Shown here in pieces: positions 58,591-64,000 of a stretch of 64,000 nt of DNA. Below the pieces are notes generated by a model. The model did no database searches. It worked only from the letters and a program-made list of their open reading frames with translations, and was not told where the DNA came from. The position numbers were made by a program, and so were the translations under genes. The stretch is from contig NC_031781.1 in the NCBI RefSeq assembly GCF_001522545.3, positions 9,615,487-9,679,486 of the forward strand, written 5' to 3'. How positions within the stretch are numbered: position 1 is the first letter of the stretch; every line of letters starts with the position of its first letter. This DNA is from Parus major. Lineage: Eukaryota > Chordata > Aves > Passeriformes > Paridae.

Positions 58591-59846
58591 TCAATGGGAT
58601 AGAAAGGGGGAAGGGGGATTAGTTTTCAGCACTTGGACGGGCAAATAGTGATCCTCTGCCCAAGCCTGCAAAGCACCTCCTCCTTTCTCTGCTGCTTTTG
58701 CTTGCAGTAAACTCAGCCTCCACTGATGTTAAAAGTCCTTCTGGTGTGTGCTATCAGGGCTGAAATGGCTGAAGGATGTTACACAGAGCCTGGTGCTCTG
58801 CTGATGACCATTTAGGGCTTGGGGAAGCACTGGCTGCAGGGACATGACCCACACCCCTTTGGCTTAGCAGTATTCCTTCTCTGTAGTCTTGTGGGAAGTA
58901 TCCCCTTTCTGGCATTCCCAAACTTATTGATTCCTGCAAGCCTGCAGATCCTTGGCATGCTGGGAGGTACACTGGCTGTCTGAAATAGAGGAGGAGCTGG
59001 AAAATGCTCAGGGCAGGCCCAAGAGGTGCCCTGTGTCCCCTGCATGCAGCCCTGGAGGTCAGTCCTTGTGATGAGGTGCATAGGCTGGTACTCACCATGC
59101 AAGAAGACAGCGTGCCCCAGAGTGCTGATGGCAAGGTGGGCACAGTGTCTGAACCCCAAAAAGGGTTATTCTCCCCTCATTGATAGTGGGGCAATGCTGC
59201 TCTGCACAGAGCCCCTCTTTCTGACTGTGTCCTCCTTCCAATTACTCCCTGTGCCTCTGATCCTCTTGTGCTGCAGAAACACAGCACCCCCTGTAATGGG
59301 ATCTGGGCTGAAAACTTTGCTGAGGTTTTGCTCACTACAGCAACTTTAATTTGAAAAGTGTTTCCTGGGTTCTGGGGGGTGTGTGTTTGTATGTGCATCT
59401 GCGAGCTGGCTTTCTTTTTTTTTCCTTCCCTGTTATTTTTTTCTTGTTTTACAGCTTAATGAAACTTCTGAGAAAGTGCAGCTCTGTTGTGAGTAAGAGT
59501 CATGAGTCTGGTGGGGCGAGCTGGCTTTGGCTTGCTGGGGGTTGAGCTCCTTGGGGCTGCTTGAGCCTGAGACTTGTGCCTCAGCTTTTCCCTGTCCTTA
59601 TCCCAGCTTGCTTTTCCATCCACAAGAACACTGTACCTTAGATTTACACACATATGCTCATGCATCTTTCATTCCTGTGTCCTTATACCTGCGCTTTTGC
59701 TGTCACCTCTGCCATCACGGCTCTATGTCCCCAGGACACTGTGCCCAACCACTGTTGCTTTCTATTTTGTCATCAAAGGGTGTAAATCCACTTCTCCCAG
59801 ATTCCTGGGGCTCAGAACCAGCTGTGTACCCCACCATGTCCATGGG

Positions 59847-59890
59847 TTTGTGCTTTTCTGAGCAAGGGCTTTGTGCTTTTCTGAGCAAGG
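59847..59890. repeat. 23-bp tandem duplication
   Basis: TTTGTGCTTTTCTGAGCAAG occurs at 59847 and again at 59870 (21 identical bases, period 23). The perfect identity suggests a recent replication-slippage duplication in intron 3. Confidence 0.9.
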
Positions 59891-60499
59891 CTTTGCTCAG
59901 CACCTGTGTGTGTGATGGAGCTGCTGCACGTCCCTGCAGGGCTGCAGGCTGGCTGCTCCTTGTTGCTGGCAGGAGAGGGGATTTGGAGGCAGGTCCCTCT
60001 AGAGCCAGGCTCTGCTGCTTAGGCACTGCTGTCTGCAGACTTCCCCAGAATATATTAAGCGTAATTTCTTCCTGCTTCACCGGAAGCTTGTTAATATTTC
60101 ACTGGGGCATGGGGGCAGACTGCAAAGCCCACACTTCAAAGGAGGGCAGCTTTCAGCATCTCTAGGGTTAGCTTTTGGTTTTCCCAGCTCTTGCTATAAC
60201 TTGTTCTGTGGTTTTGAAAATAGGTAAAAAAAACCCCAACCACCTAGCTGAGCAGAAAGCCCAGGCAAAGCCCACCAGGTCTGCATGTCCCTGCCTTGCT
60301 GAGCCAGGCTGTGGCTCTGCTGTCTGCTCAGCTCCACTCTTCCCACACTGACATTTGGGGAAAAAAATCGTAAGTCCTTGTCTGGATGCTTTGTGAGCCC
60401 ACTTTGGTTTGAAATGGCTGGGAGGAACCCAGTGCAGCTTGGATGTGCCCTACTGCTGCCAGCACGGCTTGCGGGTGGGCTGAGGTGGGTTCCCCTTCC

Positions 60500-60920
60500 A
60501 TGAGAGGAGATTTTTGGAAATGACTTTTAGGGAATTACTTTTGCCTGATTCTGGACTCCACAAATCGGAGCAGGATTGGCCCTCCAGGAGCAATAACAGA
60601 AGAATTACTGCATTGCATGGGCGTCTTTATGTGTTTTTTAAACTGTGCCTCCTAATTATAAATAATGGCTGCGATATGAGATATGATTATGATGGATGGT
60701 GATTCTGTATTCCGTGTGCATTAGCGGCTTTAACCTTGCTGGGGTAATTATGTCTCATTTCAAATTCTGATACTATTTATTTGAGGTAGGGGACTGGGAA
60801 TTTAATTTCTACTGCTTTGTCTTTTAGTATTATTATTATTTGAAAAAGATACCTTTGCAAAATTGTTTTTTAATCATTCCCTCCAGTTGGCAGCACCAGT
60901 TTATTAATATTTTCAGTGCC
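60500..60920. promoter_or_regulatory. Intron 3 AT-rich island, strong candidate enhancer
   Basis: About 420 bp of unique AT-rich sequence: AGGGAATTACTTTTGCC, GAGCAATAACAGAAG, GCATTGCATGGGCG, CCTCCTAATTATAAATAATGG, GGGGTAATTATGTC, TGATACTATTTATTTG, GGGAATTTAATTTC and GTTTATTAATATTTTC, with a short TATTATTATTATT run near 60830. It resembles the 13.8-kb island in composition and lies only 260 bp from the 61.18-kb island. No coding frame. Regulatory role inferred. Confidence 0.4.
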
Positions 60921-61179
60921 CTTGTGGGGCTGTTTTGGAAATGTTTGCAAAGGTAGATGTTTTGGGGGAATGTGAAGCTGAGGGCTGATGTGTAGGAGAG
61001 GAGCTATGCCTGCAAGACACTGGTGTGAACCCTGCAGCTTCAGTCTTCCCAGAGCAGCTGCCTTTGGCACTGTCTGCTGCTGACCCACGTGTCTCTGCCA
61101 GCCTGGGCTCCCTCCTCACATGAGGTCCCTGGAGGTCCAGGAGGGGCTGAGCCATCGTCCTGCCCACCCCTCACCATCT

Positions 61180-61420
61180 TCGATGGCACGTTTAATTAAA
61201 AACTGCATCAACCCGAAGATTGTGCACGTGGTCCTTAATCAGTTTGAAGTCTCTGTGAGAATAAAGTAATTATACTACTTGTTTGGTTACAGTAATTAAA
61301 ACTTTAATTAACATCATTTCCCACCCCTTGGCCTCCATTTACAGATATTCAGGCATGTGATGGGTGTCTGCCAGGGTTGCATCTCGCCATAAAGCTGTTT
61401 ATCCGGGCGCTGTCTGCCTG
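61180..61420. promoter_or_regulatory. Intron 3 AT-rich island with palindromic TTTAATTAAA
   Basis: Contains the palindrome TTTAATTAAA (61191-61200), GGTCCTTAATCAGTTTGAAG, GTAATTATACTAC, AGTAATTAAAACTTTAATTA (61291-61310, a near inverted repeat) and CpG-bearing CATCTCGCCATAAAGC and TATCCGGGCGC. The symmetric TAATTA sites suggest paired homeodomain binding. Function inferred; together with 60.5-60.92 kb it may form one regulatory module. Confidence 0.4.
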
Positions 61421-64000
61421 TCCCCATCTCCTTTCCCTCCAGCACCAGGCTGGTAAGGTCCAGCTATTCTTGACTCCAGCCCAGTTCTCTCCAGGCTGCC
61501 AAGTGTCAACTGCATTCCTGTGTGGGAATGCTCCATGGCCAAGGTGCTGGCAAGTCCTGGTGGGTAGCACCTCCACTTGAGATCCCCTGGGAATGGTGGA
61601 GAGGGGGGGAGGTGTTCCTTGAAGATCTTCTGAGGACTTAGTTTTGAATGTGGCATGTGGTTCTGGTCTGGTCTTACCAAGAGCTGGGCTTTCAGAGAGC
61701 AGCCCTGCATTCACAGGAGGAATTTGTTAAGGAGACAGCCAGACTCTTCATTTCCCATTGCACAGACCTGCAGGAGCTGAGGTCATGATGATTTGTGGCT
61801 GAGTGCTATCACACCTGAAAAGCTCAGGGTGGTGTCCAGCCCCTCTGCACCCCACTGGCCACACCACCCTGTGGTCAGTGATGGGCTCTGTGTTGGCCAA
61901 CAGGACCCTGTGCTCCCTGAGAGCCTGCAGAAGGGATTGCTGCCTGCAGAGGCAGAGCAGGGAGTTCTGCATCTGTTCCAAAGGAAATCCATGCTGTGTA
62001 AAACCTGAGCTCTTAAATATCTTGAGCAGCATCCTTAGGGAAAGCAATCTCTATATTTAAATCTTCTCAATCTCTCGTTTGAAATTGCTCTGATGCACAG
62101 ACTGAAGGGCCTAATTTCCATCCTGGTTTTGAACAGGGAGCCCACTGCAGACAAGTGGTTTTCTTTGCTCTGAGTTCTGCATGGTGGGGAGCCATGGCCC
62201 CATAGCTTTCCCTTGGCTTTTTGGAAATGTATAGAAGGGTCTAGTGTAGCCAGGGATGTGGCTCTCTGCATTGGAAATGCTGTAGGAGGGACAGAAGTTT
62301 AGAGTATGGGAATGAAATTTTAAAATGTGAACAAAGATGAAGACCAGGGAATTTAGCTTCAAGAGCTCAAGCTGGAGTAAAAGGGTCTAAGTCTATTGCA
62401 AGCAAAATATTTGCAGGCACTCTGGTGTACTTAGTGTGAAGCCAGGCTTAGCTGGCTGTTATCACCAGGATCACTGGCCATGGAATGTCGGAGGATTTCT
62501 TCTCTAATCCTGAAAGTGTTTGTGTTTGGAGCAGGGACTGTTTTATGAGGAAAGGCAGGACCTGGAGTTTTGATCATGCCATGTTGATAGTGGAGCTGTT
62601 GATCACAAAAGGTTAAAAAAACGTGTGGCTGTAAGTTTCGGTCTTCTCCTGATGGCAGGGGTTGAATTCACATGGGGTCCATCGTGTAATGTATGATTTT
62701 GTCATTGAATCTGTAAGAGATTCTGCATGCCCAGTCCTGCTGCCTGTGCTGGCTCCTAATATGTAATGTCACTGTGCCCTGCGATATTTAGACCCTGATT
62801 GTTTATTGCTTATCAGCTTTTCCTGGGCAGTCTGGTGTGATTTGTCCATGGAGATAAAACACTAGGACAGCCCAGAGCTGCAGTAAAAAGAGGACTGATG
62901 GGTAAGAAGGGATCAAAGCTGGTGTTATATGGGTGAAGCTGAACCCCTCATGCCATCAGTGTTGTCCTTCTCCCTTGTGTGGAGGTGAATGTGCAGTGGA
63001 TTTTGTTCCTATTATAGGAACCTATAATATTTACCTGGCTGCAGGAAATGGCTTTTGGCTCTCATGCTGTGGAAATAGTGGCTGGTGCACTTATGTGTTT
63101 GGAGCTGAATGAGTGGGGAGCTGAGATGGGGCTGCAGAAGGTGTTGGAGTCTGATGGATGGGTAAATGCAGATATGAGCCCTCGTGCCTGTGCAGGCAGC
63201 CCCACTGAAACAGGGGTTGTCTGGTGCTGAATGTGTGTGTGGGCCTGCTGGGGTGGGAGGGGAGCTGACCAGGGGGAGTACCCTGAAACAGATCCTCATT
63301 TGGGGTATGTCCCTCCACTGCTTCCAGTCTGTGGGCTTTTCCTGCCACTGGCTCCTCTGTTTGCAAGGCCAGCAGTCCCTGGCTAGTCCTCAGGCAGCTC
63401 TTTCTTGCTGCTGTGGTGTTTAGGGACCAGGAAGGAAGAAGCTATTTTCCTGGAGCCGAGAGGGGAGGAGGGATCCAGCTGATCTCCAGCTGTACTACAG
63501 CTCTGGGAGCTCATACTTCCTCCCTGACATGTCCCTGGTGAAGGCCTGTTACTCCCTCCCTGCCTTTTTTCCCTGGAAATGGGGTGGTCCCCGTTCCTGT
63601 TCTCAGGCAGCAAGGCTTTGAGCCCCTGGCCGCAGGCAGAGACTTTGCCTGATCACTGCTCCATGTCCCAGGTGGGCAGGATGGTGAGGGTGGTGGGACA
63701 AGCCTTGGCATTCATGTTGGGGTTATCTTTGTCTGGTTGCATATCTGGGCAGAAGCTGACAGAAGCTCAGGAAAGAAAGTTTATGTTGCCCTGTTGAGCT
63801 GAGCAACATCATTAAGCAGTAAATAATTTTGATTTGCAGAATAAATAGCAATTTCTAATCTATGGAGAGGCTTGGGATGGTGGCTGTGGGTCTGCTCTGC
63901 TTGCTGTGATGTCAAAGGGGACCAGCAGCCAAGGGTTTGGGCTGGTCCCCATGTGATCTCTGGAGGAGCCCGTGCCTTGGCAGAGGAAGAGATGGGTTTT

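Larger units (their letters stand above)
44596..64000 (+). other. PLXNA1: PLXNA1 intron 3 (5' part, runs off the window)
   Basis: From the GTAGGA donor at 44596 to the window end I find no sequence encoding the expected next plexin segment (the LVDLSN-type end of the sema domain, or the Cys-rich PSI motif C..C......HCGWC). The intron is therefore at least 19.4 kb. A large intron after exon 3 is common in plexin-A genes. It contains several AT-rich regulatory candidates, a CpG patch and small repeats listed separately. Chance frames elsewhere in it have no similarity. Confidence 0.7.

Noticed and set aside
44596..64000. Search for plexin-A1 exon 4 and PSI-domain exons
   Set aside because: No stretch translates to the expected sema-end or Cys-rich PSI motifs next to plausible splice sites. 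I treat the region as intron, with the caveat that this was a visual search.
1..64000. CRISPR arrays, operons, phage or prokaryote-type defence systems, tRNA and rRNA genes
   Set aside because: The sequence is vertebrate nuclear DNA. The only spaced repeats are small minisatellites and one direct-repeat pair, and I saw no tRNA- or rRNA-like sequence.

Overview
This is 64 kb of vertebrate nuclear DNA, most likely from a bird. Three things point that way. It carries a CR1-type LINE fragment at about 10.18-10.38 kb whose minus-strand translation matches the C-terminal end of CR1 reverse transcriptase. I recognise no Alu, B1 or L1 sequence, and interspersed repeats are sparse overall. The one recognisable gene is a vertebrate plexin with long introns and a CpG-island promoter. 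I cannot name the species.

Layout. Positions 1 to about 22.8 kb are intergenic, with no supported gene. This stretch holds GC-moderate filler, several AT-rich islands that look like conserved regulatory elements (6.84-7.27, 13.8-14.2 and 16.57-16.8 kb are clearest), a GC- and CpG-rich block at 9.25-10.13 kb that stops at the CR1 fragment, and small tandem and inverted repeats. A six-unit 19-bp minisatellite (22804-22917) abuts a strong CpG island (about 22.9-24.5 kb). That island is the likely promoter and non-coding first exon of plexin-A1 (PLXNA1, + strand), with a clean GTGAGT donor at 23406.

PLXNA1 then reads: intron 1 (23406-36963), exon 2 (36964-38310, carrying the start codon, signal peptide and most of the sema domain), intron 2 (38311-44412), exon 3 (44413-44595, more sema domain), and intron 3 from 44596 past the window end. 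Both coding exons are open and phase 0 and join in frame: 401 + 61 codons, about a quarter of a roughly 1,900-residue receptor. I found no later exon, so the rest of the sema domain, the PSI and IPT repeats, the membrane segment and the GAP domain lie beyond 64,000.

The introns hold further homeodomain-motif-rich islands that look like developmental enhancers, two extra CpG-dense patches (25.4-26.36 and 49.4-50.3 kb) that could be alternative promoters, and small tandem repeats. The most testable new observation is a pair of upstream ORFs that start at the 3' end of exon 1 and cross the exon 1/exon 2 junction, one with an optimal Kozak context. I see no prokaryote-type system, CRISPR array, tRNA or second protein-coding gene.
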